Assembly: GCA_910591455.2 (NCBI GenBank)
Contig: OU342817.1
Coordinates: 10,636,415-10,700,414, forward strand
Source of the DNA: Pholis gunnellus
Lineage: Eukaryota; Chordata; Actinopteri; Perciformes; Pholidae
Direction: 5' to 3'
DNA length: 64,000 nucleotides
The position numbers and the translations under genes are program-made. This document shows, piece after piece, positions 12,670-26,179 of this stretch. Every line of letters starts with the position of its first letter. The first letter of the stretch is position 1. Below the pieces are notes generated by a model. The model was not told the origin of the DNA, did not search any database, and was given only the letters and a program-made list of their open reading frames with translations.

Positions 12670-13065
12670 TGAAACTTCTCAGCGAAGCCTTGAGGGAACT
12701 TCTTCGAATTTGGCAAAAACCTTCACATGAACTCAAGAAACTGATTAGATTTTGGTTTCCAAATGTCACGGTCACTGTGACCTCATGAATGTCTCCTTCT
12801 CGTGAATGTGATGTCTCAGGAATGTCTGTCGGCTCATGTATTACATCTAGCACAAACATCCACTTGGATTCGAGGATGAACTGATTTGGTGGTCAGTGAC
12901 CTCTCAAAACTCGTTTTGTCCATTACTCATGCTTTGTTGCTCATGCTTTGACAATTTCAAGGATAACATTATGAAGTGCTACTTTTTTGGACAGACATGA
13001 TAAAAACTGCAACTTTACTGGTTGGCAGAGGCAAACAACGACAAGGCAGTAATTCTAATTTCTAA
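12670..13065 (+). repeat. Interspersed fish repeat ending in GTTGGCAGAGGC..GGCAGTAATTC
   Basis: The stretch has GGTCACTGTGACCTCATGAA, GTGATGTCTCAGGAATGTCT and an end with GGTTGGCAGAGGCAAACAAC and AAGGCAGTAATTC. The same last two blocks appear, slightly changed, at 19015-19145, which shows that it is repetitive. Confidence 0.6.
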
Positions 13066-14589
13066 TTCCCTGCTGTTTGCTGACCAGCAGGTGATAAGGA
13101 TTTGATTTGATTTCTGCCTCTACAAAAATGCTTGTTTTTCTCTTTCACACTTGTAGATGAAGATGCTGCCTTGAAAAGAAAAAACTAATTTATTTGGAGC
13201 CAAACAGTATGCAGACTTGCTTTGTGCTGCAGTTTAGTATTTTTGCTAAAGATGTGAGCACACTTGGTCCCTCTTCTGGAATTTGACCATCATTCCCTTC
13301 GATTTTCAGTAATAATATTTATTCAACAAGTTAAAGCAATAGATTGACATTTGTATAAAATACAGTTATTTGCATGCTTGCGGAATGTTAGATGAGAAGA
13401 TGAATACTATGCTTATATGTGCTTGTTGCTTGTAAGTACAGCCAGTGACCTTCACATGGACAAACTTGCAAACTGACAAAAACGTTCATCCTCCACAAAC
13501 TTGTGTATCTCTACCTGGTGGCCACATGTCTGCAGCTATCACTCAACTTTCCATGGAGGCACACACCGACAGGGAGACACTTACAAAACGTCTGTTTTAC
13601 AAGGGTGGTGAAGTGAAGTGATGGTATTCTAAGAAAGTACTGTTCACATAGTTACACGTATACAAGTACATTACTGAAGGCAAAAAGCAACAAATCAGTC
13701 ATCATCCCCCTCTTCGTTCTCTCTCTCTCTCCTTAATGAAACCCCATATTTGCATTGGTCTCCTCCAGATATTTCCATTTTAGCACATTCTATATGGTGT
13801 ATACATATTTATCTGTGTTGTAAGGGTCTATAATATATGATACACCGTGTGTTAAGATGCTCTTTTCCTGCATTGTTCAGTGCACATTATACTGACGATG
13901 CCGTAAACTCATGCATTCCTGTAGACTCCAGTGTTGTCACTCATTACATTTACACATGCCACAATACTCACATTGCAGCATAGCACTTAACATAGCACTC
14001 GGCTTTCACCAGACAGGCAGATTCTTTGCATCACTGCCACAATATGACACAGAGCAAATAAATACTTTTCCATTGGGGCTAATCAAGCGTGTCAAAAGTG
14101 ATTGACAGACTTTAAAGAGGAGGCTTCCACAACTCTGGGAATTTAGGGTGTGTTAATACAAAATATGTTAAACATTTTCATTCAAACGTTTTTGTTCTCA
14201 GATTAGTTTATTTCAAGCAAGACTGTGTCATGTTTTCTCTTAAACAATGGATCCTTTATTGCAGACAGAGGTATAACAAAGCAGGCTTTTCATTTCTAAC
14301 CAACGAAAAGCAATTTTGACGGCTTAAATGACAAATAGATTTTATTTTGATTAAGAAAATCTGACTTTTTTTTTTGTTCAAACATAACCCAGTTTGACTG
14401 CTTAGCTTTCTTGGGCTAGATGGATTTATGTTTCAAATATGTTTCAAATTGTTTATTTTTCTTTTAATGTTGCAGGGGAAAAGGCATTAAGAATGACGAC
14501 CAAACCATTAAAGAGCAGGACTGAGCCACTAACATTAGCATCTAGGACCAGTTTCCACACAGTGAGGAAATACTACACAATGGATGTAT

Positions 14590-15260
14590 TTTAACGGTGC
14601 GTAACTCGAAATTCAGTGCATAAATATAGCAGCAAACAATTATTTGTACTATACAAAGATACTATACAAAGATATAGTGGAGTAGCGTTTACTTGATCAG
14701 AGAATGAAATCTCTCTCTCGCTGTTTGTGTTGAAATACGAGCATCTCTGTGCTTTGTTTGTAACGTAGCTGGTCCGGCCGTGCATGTGTGTCTGGGCCCC
14801 AATGGCTTGCTAATGGCCGCCATTCTGCACTGCGCTCATACGTAGTGCTGATAGCTCTGCCCCGACCCGTGAAACCTATAACATTACAAAATAATGTAGT
14901 ATACATGCTCCTCAGCTTTGCAAATAAAACCACATTAGCATTACCACTGAGGCTAGTCGGCTTGTTAGCTGGACTTATGTTAGAGCCCAAAATGCACTGT
15001 TTAATCCATTCCATGCACTTTTGCTTTTGTGCTTTCGGTTTTGTAAAGAAACTCTTTATAAACAAGGTATCTCTCTTGCCCTCATGCACAATGCTTCCAA
15101 AAAAAATCAAAAGCTAGACAGACCTGCTGTGCCTATTGCCACGCTGTGATTACACAATCACTAATTGGGGAGGGGTTTTATGACCAGCCAATTACGGCAA
15201 AGAGAGATAAGTCCATCACACTGACGCCAGTGGGACCAACTGAATTAGTTTTGACTCCCT
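14590..15260. repeat. Possible degraded transposon or repeat
   Basis: The region has overlapping open frames on both strands (minus 14697-15110 and plus 14788-15117) and a higher CpG content than its surroundings. Fish interspersed repeats with similar wording are known to me, but I found no terminal repeats and cannot name a family. The long open frames have no recognisable domain. Confidence 0.25.
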
Positions 15261-16429
15261 CTGCCATCAAATCCCTAACTTGGCAGGATAACAGCATGGC
15301 AAAAAGTTCAATAAACAAGCTCCTGTGAAAACGCTTATCTTGGATAGTTTGAGGCCGGTATAAACTCAAACAACAACAAAAACAAAAAATAAGTTCAGAT
15401 TCAGCCAATCAGTCTATAAACTGCTACATATCCTGCCAAGAGCTTAGTGACAGTTCAATGCCTTGTGTATATAGCTCTCCTAATTTATTGGGTACGCTTA
15501 TACATTGATAGTTTTTGGAATTCATCCTTGTTGCCAGTTTGGTCAGTTGTCTTTCTGGCTTTGGACAGTTTCAGTTCTACTTCCAGTTTGGTTCTGTTCC
15601 CAGCCTGTGGACTCTGTCAGCTCTGGAGAATAGGCGGCTAATGGCTTCAATCTTGGCTCTGATTAAATGAATGAAGTGGCAGAGATCACAGACAAATTGA
15701 GGAAATGGAGAGTAAGTGCTGAATGATTGCAATCAAAGGCTGGGTAGCTGGTGAAGGGAGCTAGCTTACTAATTGACTGCCCTACCAGAGAAGCCGTTTC
15801 ATATGCTAAGCAGCCATTCCCTGAAGCCGTGTAATTCATATTTATGTGTTGTGTCCATGTGACGGCACAAATCTGTTGCAGCCTTTTGTCAAGACGACAA
15901 GACTACGAGCTTGGTAATGAGCATCAAAATAACAGGAGGTTTTTGATGACATGATGTGTTTCACTAAGCAGACAGTGAACTGAAAAACAGCAGACCCTTT
16001 CTTTTTAGCTTTGCATAATGACAGTTTGAAATAGAGTTGTAAATGATGGGCAGTAGTCCAATGCAGCTCTGATGCACACAGAGAGGGAAAGAACTTGTCA
16101 AGAGCCGTTTGACAAGAGAGAATATCTTCACAGCACTTCACAGACTTAATCAAATATCCCATAGCTATTTTTCCTCCCCGACAGAAGGAGCATTGTCTCC
16201 TCTTGGGTCCCTGGCGGGCTGTCAGTTATTTAGACCGATCATCTGACCAGTGGGCTGCAATGTTAAAGTGAGTTTTAAACCAAAATAGAATAAAGCTTGT
16301 TAATGCTGTAGGTACATGAAATGGCTTTTTTTTTTTAGGTTGGGGGTGGATGGTTGGGTGGGTCTTACATTGACAACAGGGTCAGTTGTTTACGTTTGGT
16401 CCTACTAAGTCTATGTTGTTGTTTTTAGA

Positions 16430-16860
16430 TTTTCAATTCAATTTATTTTGTATATCACAAATTTGACTATGATCATGTCTGCTTGTTGCTTATCTTTAAA
16501 CAACGTGTAGTGAAATGCTTTTGGTCCTCGTGATAAAGCAACTAAAAATAAAAAAGAATAGACCAGAATACAACAAAAGAAACGATAAAACAATAATCGG
16601 TACGTTTCAGAAAAATGAAACAGTGACATAAAAAAACATAACCACCTGTCCATACCGAATACTCTATAAAATGTATGGCAGGTGATTGAAGTTCGCTGGC
16701 CTTAGGGTAGAAACTCCTCATCCCTTGTTTTGGCCTTCAGGCAGCAGAAGTCTCTCCCTACCAGCGGCAGACAGAACAGTCTGTTGAATTGATTGAGGTC
16801 TTCTATGATCCTCTCATCCCTCGTCCTGCAACGCCGGCTTTTCTTCAATTCAACAGGGGA
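16430..16860 (-). mobile_element. LINE 3' region remnant (L2/Rex-like)
   Basis: The segment has TCAATTTATTTTGTATATCA, an A-rich stretch, then GGGTAGAAACT, AGAACAGTCTGTTGAATTG and TCTATGATCCTCTC in the order seen at the 3' parts of fish L2/Rex-type LINEs, read in reverse. It is heavily decayed, with no intact frame. The family is from memory of these word patterns. Confidence 0.35.
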
Positions 16861-18104
16861 ATTTTATTGTGATTAATTTAAAGGAAATTAAATGCGTTTA
16901 TCCACAGTTTTACAGCTGCTCCTCTGACCACAAATTATATCCGATCAGACGGGTTGCATTGAAGTTTCAAGTGTGAACACTATGCGGACGCAGTTGAGTT
17001 CCGATCTGGCGCGTCCGATGACAAAAGTCACATTGAAAAGACCGGTGTTACCACGGCCAGTGTCACCTGCTAACGCCTTGTGTTTACTGTATAGACTGCC
17101 GTATTTATAAGGCCATGTGACCAACAGTGATAGTGTGTTTCGTGTTCTGCCTAAAAGCATGAATGTGTGTGTTTTCTGCTACACTGTCTTGTTTCCAGAT
17201 GACACTGAAGTTGACATTAAGAACCTGCTTCCAATATGTGTCTGTCATGTTGTCTCTAAGGGAGAAAACTGTCACACTGACATCTACTGTTGAAATTCGC
17301 TGTCTGTAGGCAAAGCCATCTATTCTAATCACAGCATGTCACATGTAAGAGGATGAATAATGGCGTGTGAAGCGAGGGAGACGGGTAAACTGTGCGCTGT
17401 CTCACTTGAGAAATCTGACAGTTACACTTAACTGGAGGCATTTAGCTGTTCATGTCATGCTCAGAAGAGGAACGTACAACGAGTGAACGTTGAAATCAGT
17501 TCACAGTTAAGCACTTTTGAAGAGATTTAAGAACAAAAATGTTTTATTTTCCTCTGCCGAATGGAGACGGAAGGTTAATCCACCCACAACAGAAGCGGAG
17601 CCAAAAGATGTGATGACTGGGTCGTCTCAAGGAGGCGAATGTAGCCTGTTGTGGCAGATTTTAGAGCTCTGGATGGGCTGCATGGTTCAGGCTGCAGCTC
17701 CATTATTAATAACCCTTTTCAAGGAGGGAATAGTAGAAGGACATGCAAGAATTGGGGGAATAATTGATGAGTTTCAGTTTAAGAGAATACTTCAGCAGCC
17801 TGACTACAGTTGGCGCTGCAGTGGTCAAGGCAGGGGATGATTAAAGTTTGAGCAAAGAGTCGCGCATAGCTCTGGGTGAGGAAAGCTCAGATTTGATGGG
17901 GGGGTTTTTTTGGGAGGGCAAACCCCCATGCTTGTGTTGTGGCTGCATTGTGAGCTTTGTATGACAGAATAAAGTTAGAGCTCCTGCAGGCTTCAGGCAG
18001 GAGTTGTCAGTGGAGATGGAAAGGTCTAGTGGAGGGGGAAAGTGCTGCAGAGTCCTAAGATCCATTCTATCCGTATTGTTAGTTTTCAAAGAGTATAGTT
18101 CAAA

Positions 18105-18300
18105 ATAGAGTTGGGTTGATTTCAGGCTTTGCCGGTTCAGTTAATGAGCTTAAACCGGTTTGACTTTATGCAAACCGACATTTGTCAATGAAAAGTAAAA
18201 CCGTGTCAACAGAGTGGTGCAGGAGTACGTCAGTAAATCCCACTCGTGAATTTACTAACACTAGTCTGCCTTCCGCTTAGTGTTGGTGACATAAAGTCAT
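18105..18300. repeat. Probable transposon fragment (AACCGG-rich)
   Basis: It contains GCCGGTTCAG, AAACCGGTTTGAC and AAACCGACA words close together, a pattern seen near the ends of fish hAT-like elements. No terminal repeat or target duplication was found. Confidence 0.25.
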
Positions 18301-19014
18301 CTGACCATGGTGTAGTTAGTTTATATTGTAACGTTAACTTTTTGCTTCGGCCGATTGTATCTAGGCTTAAAGAATCATGGAAGTGGTGTTCATTTGGGAA
18401 GATTATCTTGCTGAACTGAACTTGTAAGTACAATAAACCTGTGATTGCCACATAGCTTCTTTTCTGCAATAATCCAAAACCCAATGGTAAATCCCTTTGG
18501 CTTTTTGTCGAGGGAACCACTGCAATGCTAACTCCGAGGGTTGGAGAACAAAAACACGCCATCCCCGCAGCACTCTATATGACAACATTGTGTATTTTAG
18601 TCCGACAGAAGAGGTGAGCTGAAATACATAGACGAGGCAACATGTCATTGTATTTTGACTGCCACTTCAACTACAACTTATTTCAGAATTTCAACAATTC
18701 TAGCATTTTTCCTCAAAATAAAAAAGAACAAAATACTGTGTTACATGACATGATTAGCTACAAAAAATGTATTTCGGTCACAATATCCTGTTATGGTTTA
18801 AAGAAATGATCATGTTTGAGCACCAGATAATCCTTATTTGTAAGCAGCTGGCAAAAGGGAAAACAGCAGTTTATTTAAAAGCATGAACAACTCCAAATAT
18901 GGGCTTTAGTGTACTTAACATTGTGGACCTTCAGGCTCAGTAAGCATTTGTGTTTATGTGGAAGTCGTCTCTGAAGCTGTATGAGATTAGCTGCTTTTTA
19001 TGACATTATGTTTA

Positions 19015-19145
19015 CGGGTTGTCCGGATGAACGTGATGTCTCAGGAATGCCTGGAAGTGATCTCTTCAAATTTTGCACAAAAGATGATGGTGATGTAAAC
19101 AGCAACTTGACCGGTTGGCGGAGGCATACAACCCCAAGGCGGTAA
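19015..19145 (+). repeat. Short copy of the 12670-13065 repeat
   Basis: ACGTGATGTCTCAGGAATGCC and GGTTGGCGGAGGCATACAAC followed by AAGGCGGTAATTC match the end of the 12670-13065 repeat with a few substitutions. This is an internally shortened copy in the same orientation. Confidence 0.65.
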
Positions 19146-19677
19146 TTCAAGTTCTAGCAGTGTAATCAAATAGTCTCAGCAGCTTAATATTGGTGATAGA
19201 GCTGCAAGCGGTTGAATAGAATCTGAACCAGCATTGTTTTCTTCCAGTGAAATAGTTGTTGTCCAAGATGGATTTTGAGATTGTAATTGCATTATATGAT
19301 GCTATTATGATTGATGATGATGATGATGACATGTTAATAATCTGATGATCTAATCTAATAACCTTGGTTGAGAGGGTATCTTTTCAACTTTCTTAGCTGA
19401 AGTTTAGAGTTTTGTTGGATATTTGATACCAGGCCAGCAGGCATAGTGAAGTCCCCAGTGTGGAGGACAAGTCACCTTCAGCATGTTCCAAACACACAGA
19501 AAATGGTTCTGCTGGTGGATGGAGGAGATAGACTCACAGCAGGGCTCAAGTACGGCAGAAATAAGGCAAGACAAGTCTTAACTGTTTATATTTCAGAAAC
19601 TGTTCAGTCAAGAACTGTAGAGTCACCATGTACTAAACTGTATTTCCCCACACCCTCTGCTTTGTTATCAGACAGTT

Positions 19678-19680
<3 letters not shown>

Positions 19681-19715
<35 letters not shown>

Positions 19716-19725
19716 ACTCTCACTT
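19681..19725. repeat. (CT)n microsatellite
   Basis: An uninterrupted CT run followed by CTCTCA variants. Confidence 0.9.
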
Positions 19726-20139
19726 TATCAAATCAGATTGTGTAGGGCTGTGTATTGGCAAGCACATCACGAAAATTAGAGCTGAAAATACAACTTGCTG
19801 TGTACCACCTGAGGACTCACTCAGCGGACAAATTGAATCAAAACTACTTCAAAAGGTATTTGCATTGCACATAGTTACTCAGCATTGAACACACTAAACT
19901 GAAATGCACTTGTCATAAAAAAGGTTATATCAAAATAAAGTGCATATTGTATTGTCATTGTGTCACTGAACACTTTATTACCAAAATGCACTTGTCACAA
20001 CTTCATTCGAAAATAAAATACATCCTGTATTATTTTCTTATTTTGTAGATGCTTGCTATGAACATCATATTAAATAAAGTACATGAAGTAAAGCACGTGA
20101 AACTATTTCCGACTCCTCAGAGATATGTGACGTAATCGT

Positions 20140-20430
20140 AACATATGACACGGGGGTCTAGTCGTCCACACATCGCACTTCGGGGCCATTCTCTCTGCAG
20201 GTGGGAGCGATGTGTTGACACGTTTCGTCACCTCTTCCTGAATCCTGGGCACTACACACTGCCACATCCATCATGTGTCGGCAGAAATGATTCGGTATCA
20301 CATATAGTATACGGCCGCTTTCTTGTGAGACGTCATGTTGTGATATTGGTCGGATCATGTGACAGGCCGGAAAGGTCACTGGCCTTATAGAAGGCAATAG
20401 GCAGCAGCAACATCTAGCGTTTCGAGGCAA
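20140..20430. other. CpG-rich stretch of unknown origin
   Basis: The stretch has many CpG dinucleotides compared with the AT-rich intron around it, and open frames on both strands (plus 20145-20390, minus 20158-20442) with no recognisable domain. It may be a young transposon fragment. No ends were found. Confidence 0.25.
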
Positions 20431-22548
20431 TGTAAAGGACATTTTAAATCTGTTTCAAACATGATTTTAAGAAACAAATTAAAAATGGATCAATAGATAC
20501 ACTATTGTCGCTAAAGAAATGTTGCGATAGTAAGCTATTGATATTTTTGCACAGCGCTAATGTCTGGAAAGTCTTTTATTTCTGTTCATTCACTAATATC
20601 ATGAAAAAGCAGATTGCAAAACAATAATAGCATTCAACACAAAAAAAGTACTTCTTAGTCAGGGAGCTACACACGTATAACAGAAAACAACGATCAATAA
20701 CGACTGCCAGTGTCTCCGATTTTACACCACCATCACACCAGATGCCCCCAACCCCCCTTCCCCCCCTCACACTCTTAAGTATTCTTAATTAATCCACATA
20801 ATCTCTTCATTTTGAGTCTTCGGACCGGCTAACTGGATTACATGGATGTAGTGGGCGGTTGCCAGACCGGCTGCTAAAAATCACCTCAGCCCTGGGAAGC
20901 AGGAGGCAGTTGGTACCTTCTGCGCCTCCCCCAGCTGCTGCCTGCACCAGACACAGACTATTACGATGTGAGATTGGTGGTGGCGGCGATGCGACAGAAA
21001 GCAGGCATTATGAGCCAGACATAGGGGTGAGAACATTCAGGGGAAGATAGTTTTATAGTTTGAGAAGTGAAAGTGCACAGGAGGAAGGAGTGGGACTGGT
21101 GCAGCAGAGAGAAATGAGAAAAGATAGGTGGGAGATTGTAAATCGCAAAGGAGAGAAATGGAGGCCGATGGGGAAGAGCTGCATGCAGGCAGATATAAAC
21201 GGACTGCTGTGGATGGAGAGTCCTGTTATAGTCGATGGCAATCAGCAGAGCCTCTTAAGTTCCCCCTCTCCTGCTTTTGACTTTCTGTCCTCATTTTGGC
21301 CAGTTGTTGTGGGAGTTTGCCCCAAGTTGTAATCAGCATGTAAGCCTTCCAGCTTGGCCAGCATTGATCTGGCTGAAGAGAAACCAGCTAGACAAACATG
21401 CTCACAAACTTCAAATACAACGCATATCATGTTTGCTGATATCGGCTGTTATTTTTACATGTGTGTTAGTTTACATAAGACAACAGTTAGTCAACATGAT
21501 GCCAGAATAAACCGCAGGGATTTCCCAACCATATTAAGACTTTGGCATTGAACCAATGTTTCACATTTGTGTTAAGAGTCCAGGATCATTTTTTTGCGAG
21601 AATGCACCACTCAACACTCGTGAAACTCCTGGGAGACTACACTACACTTCCTCAGCCAAGAAAGAAAGATTAGAAGTAACGTTCTAAGTGCATTTACTGT
21701 AAATTCTGACTCCGTATCTCCAATCTTTTACTGAAAGTTTTTCTCATTTTCAAGTCTTTAAGTCGGCTGCATCTAAATTTGAAAAGCTGCGAGCCATAAA
21801 CTTATCTTGTGACTGTTGGATGTGACTAAAGTTATGTGGAGAGGAACAAAATAAGAGGTATATGTTCTGTTGCGGGCAATTTTCTCTTAAAGTTAATTTA
21901 ATGAGGTGGAAACTTCCAAACTTCTAATGCGACAGCTCACTAACCCTCATAAAAACGGATTCCTTCTAACTGACTTCTTTATCTGATCATTTATTAAACA
22001 CAAGCATTTCATGTGTCGCCATCAAAACAACCCTGATATCTGGCTTCTGACTGAAAGCGAGTGCTTTTGAAGACCTACAGGGATTGTAACTGTAATAAAA
22101 GGGTCTCATTTTGTTTCAAGCGTCGCCGTAATTGCTGAAGTTTAAAAAGCAAAACCTTGTTGGTGTCCATTTGGAAGGTTCCTCTGTATGATTTTTCTCC
22201 CGTCGGCGGGGCGGTGACAGCTGAAGCTGCAACACAATATCAAAGCGAAGTTGGATCCTGGCACCAGAACATGAACGCCTCAGAGAGCTACATCCTCACC
22301 AATCTGATCGCACTTTTCACCCTTCCATCATCTCCCCCCACTCTGCCAGAGGGGGGGGGAGTGCAGTCACCGAGACAAGACGTTCAACTAATGCTGAGAG
22401 TCATATTAAAACATGTCAGCGATTGTACGAGTGACATCTCTCCTCTGAAATGACTTACTTGAAGTGGTTGAGAGAGGGGGGAAATGGTTCTTGAAGCCTA
22501 TCGGCTGTACACAACTCCAGTCTTTTGCTGACGGTGCTTTGGGGCTTG

Positions 22549-22575
22549 CACACACACACACAGATACACACACAT
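22549..22575. repeat. (CA)n microsatellite
   Basis: A CA run with a GATA interruption. Confidence 0.85.
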
Positions 22576-23083
22576 ACTGTACAGAAATACACTCAGATGT
22601 ATACTTTCCCTCTGCACGCAAAAGCAGTCTCAAGAACTATTTTTTTTTTATCAAAATAGACACCCAGATGTAAAAACAAACATAGTAGTCAACTCAAAGA
22701 GAGGATTTCTTCATTCTGGGCACCCAGACAAATAGTCACACGGTACAAACACACATCGCCCACAAGGGAAAAGACAGGAACAGCACTTTCGACTGACTTG
22801 TTTTGTCTCAGCATTCCAGCTCCTGAGTCGCCCCGGGTGTTCTGCCAGCGCAGTTGTTGGCCGCTAAGCATGATTGATCACAGGATTTTTGTCTGCCACA
22901 TTAGTCCTGTACACCACCAGCCTCCTGTGGCCTGCCGAACACTGTGCCTGCCTGTCGCCCATCAAAGGACCTCTCTCAGCAAGAATCCTCAACGCTTCGC
23001 TGGGTCGCTTTGCAAACACTCACTGTCCCCCTTCCTCCCAACCTTTCCATATCCCCGCCGTGCCTTACCTCCACCTTCCCCAT

Positions 23084-23112
<29 letters not shown>
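23084..23112. repeat. C29 homopolymer
   Basis: There are 29 consecutive C bases. The three proline-rich open frames across it (22798-23258) exist only because of this run. Confidence 0.9.
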
Positions 23113-23114
<2 letters not shown>

Positions 23115-24362
23115 GCCGCCACATCGAGGTGTCTGCAAGGTCGCGCCGAAAAGGAGCATGATTGTTACTTTTTATTGAATGAGGGAGAGTCAAGTAAATC
23201 TGTCGAGCGCTGGGGAATAAGCATTACCAGCTGCTTTCTACAGACAAACAACTTGTAAGGGAGGGAATCGGTTATCAAATTGAGGGTGAGGCTCTGTCGG
23301 GCTGCCGGGGGGAATTCAAGAGCGGACGCTGTGAATGTAAGGTTGGTGCGGGTGCGTTTGGGTACGCTCAGATCGAGTGCCAGGACATTCATTTTCATTT
23401 GGAATAACAACACTCCGAGTTCCTGAGGGAGAGGAGAGCAGTGCAGAGGCAATGTGGAATTGACTTGTTGAACTGTAGACGTAAAGGGCTTTTTTTTCCT
23501 GTCGGATTGCTTTTGGTAACATCTGAAGATTCTTCCTCCTGCAGCTCTAAATGGACTCAAGATTGAAGAGGGGGAAAAAAAATCAGGAGACCAGTGTTTT
23601 CATCCAATGCCAGAGGTCCTTATAGAGTTCACCAAATATAGAGAACCAAATTAAATATACCCGTTGGCTGTGAGCTACTTGTCAAAAATGAGTTCATAGC
23701 AGCCCTTACACGTGCCAGCTTTCGTCAGATACCAGTGACATTCGTCATCACATCCTGATTCCAAAATATTCTGCATGAATCTTTAAATTGAAGAAAAGAA
23801 CACCGACATTTTTACATAAGGTGGAAATGTGTGGGGAAAAATGTCACTTCATTGAACTAAATTGAGCCTTTGCAGACTTTTATTTGTGTGACGGGCTTTG
23901 TTGAAAAGGTTTTATTCCAGTTCCACTTCTCATTTAAAGGGTTTGAGTTAGACTTGCTAGCTGGTTGGCTCATTCAAACACAAGTAGACTGACACAGGCA
24001 TGTAAAGTCGCACAAAGACGGATTTAAAATGATGCATCTGATCATCTGGACACTTTCACTAGATCAGAGCTTCAATGGTTAATTGAATAAACTAGAGAAA
24101 TTGCTCAGCAGTTAATGCCTTAAATGGCACCAAGCCTTTTTCTACAGCATGCACCTTAAATGTTGGCACCTGTGATGTGAAATGTGTAAATGAGAAAAGT
24201 GGCATCAGTGAGGGTTCTCTGCAAAGTTCAAGTTTTCTCTGACAGGCTTCGTTTGATGACTTGTTTCATTTATATTCACACAAATTGCCAAAGTACAGAG
24301 AAGTTTGGCAGCACCTTGCAAACAGAGAAGACTAAATGACCTCAGTGAGCTTTCCAGGAGTC

Positions 24363-24590
24363 CATTTTAATGATAACTTCCTAAAAAATGTAATAACACC
24401 TAAAATTGTACTACAATTAGCATTTAACGCGATCAGAAAATGTAATAAAATCCAATGATAACTTGCCCAATAATGAAATGAAATGTCCTGACGGATATTG
24501 TAATAAAATGTTTACTGATGATGTAATAGCTTTCAAGTGGGTCTCTGATGATGCAATCATTTTGACAGATAATGTAATAATTTAAGAAAA
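24363..24590 (+). repeat. Degenerate repeat built on an AATGTAATAA word
   Basis: The words AATGTAATAACACC, AATGTAATAAAATCC, TTGTAATAAAATG, GATGTAATAGC, GATGCAATCA and AATGTAATAATTT recur at irregular spacing, often preceded by GATAA or TGATGA. It is a diverged, short-period repeat of the kind seen in some fish transposons. Confidence 0.5.
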
Positions 24591-25164
24591 AGTGTGTTTT
24601 ATTTCCTCTGAAATTTTAAATGTGTAAGTATACAAAAATGTAAACAGCAATACTATTATTGTCACGTTAGACATGCTAAGAAAATGCTAAGAGTGGATCC
24701 TAGATTAGACGAGAAGATGAGAAAAGCTGCAGAAGATGGCTAACAGCACACACGCCATCGATGAAGGCAAAACAGTCCATTCAATCTCTATAAAATGTTC
24801 TTTTTCATCAATGTTGACAGTGATCCTTATTGAATCCTTTGTGTCAGCTGTGCTTGTGAAATGTATGCATTTAAAAAGGGTTTCAAATCAAATTTGAGAT
24901 GGAAAAAAAAAGTTGACCGTAAGTACATTTCTTTTACTTTTACTCAATTGCACCCCCATATATTATGATGGGGGATCCAATCATAGGTGTTCTAGTTTTA
25001 AAGAGGGGCCTGATCAGAAACTGCTTCAACTTGAATATAATTTCTGAGTACTTTTTACGCCCCAGGTGATGTATTTTCTGATAATGCAAAGTCACTTTTC
25101 GTTGAGAATTATTCTGTCAAATTTATGTGAGCGCGCAGCCTAATTGTTTTAGCAAGAAACTGCG

Positions 25165-25317
25165 GAGCGCCTGTCAAAATAATAAAGCTCATTTGAAAAA
25201 ATTATAATTGTGAAATAGGCAATTCATTCAATTATGTTACCTACTGGTGCAGAATTGCAATAGCCTTTTCCACAATTCTTCTTCTTCAAATGAGCTTCAT
25301 TGTTTTGACAGACGCTC
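25165..25317. repeat. 153 bp imperfect hairpin (MITE-like)
   Basis: The left arm starts GAGCGCCTGTCAAAATAAT and runs through AAGCTCATTTGAA to AATTGTGAAATAGGC. The right arm, read on the other strand, starts GAGCGTCTGTCAAAACAAT and runs through GAAGCTCATTTGAA to AATTGTGGAAAAGGC. The arms are roughly 65 bases each around a short loop near 25231-25250. A small MITE is the simplest explanation; an RNA hairpin is possible. Confidence 0.6.
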
Positions 25318-25730
25318 AAAATCCAAGCAGCAACGGCTGAGATGTCCTGATATCCTCATCTGTAGTTTGGGTCAAGCTCAGGAAATACTGGACACCTATA
25401 ATTCTCAAATTGCAGTTCAGCAGTATATCCTGGTGACATCAGATATACCTTAGACTTTATTATCTATTCTATTTTCTCAGACTTTGAAAAGCAAGCAGAC
25501 ATTATTTACATGAGTACTCTCATGGACTTCAGGTATATAATAGCGGGAGTTTCCCCTTTAACACCCTTACAGACTTCCATGTACCAGAGGCTGTATACTG
25601 TGTGTATTCAAGCGCACATGGATGCAGAGTAAGACTGTTTCATTATGTATTTGTGTTTCATCAGTTAACGGCAGGGGCTAACGGCTCATTACTCAGTGTG
25701 TCCTAGATCTGCCTAAAATACTAACACATA

Positions 25731-25759
25731 CACACACACACACACGCACATACACACCT
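25731..25759. repeat. (CA)n microsatellite
   Basis: An interrupted CA run. Confidence 0.8.
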
Positions 25760-26179
25760 TACCAGGAGGATTCCCCTCCATATAGTTATAAACACATTCA
25801 GTATGAATTTAATTGATTGTCCCAGTATGGCTCCAGTTTAACATTCCAACAGCAAATTCATTATCCCCATGAATATTTGATCTGATATGGTGAGGAAGAA
25901 AGGCAATTAGCCAAGGTGCAATCCTAGAGATGTGAAGATTAGAGATGTGAAGATTTGCATTTTCTCCAGCCGGAGGGTTACAAAAGATTTTCAGTGTTCC
26001 AACGGTGTATTTTAATTTAATGCCCTCTCTACTGCAAAGGCGACCCTGCATGTTCCTTTATTGTGTTGTGTCTTGTATCACTTGGTCATGATCAATCATG
26101 AGGTACAACTTGCAAAGAGTGGAATCTTTGAAAGTTAAATTATTTTGCAGAAGTGCTGCAAGGTAGACAGTCGCATCAA

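Noticed and set aside
22798..23258. Three overlapping proline-rich plus-strand frames
   Set aside because: The proline stretches come only from the C29 homopolymer; no domain or splice support.
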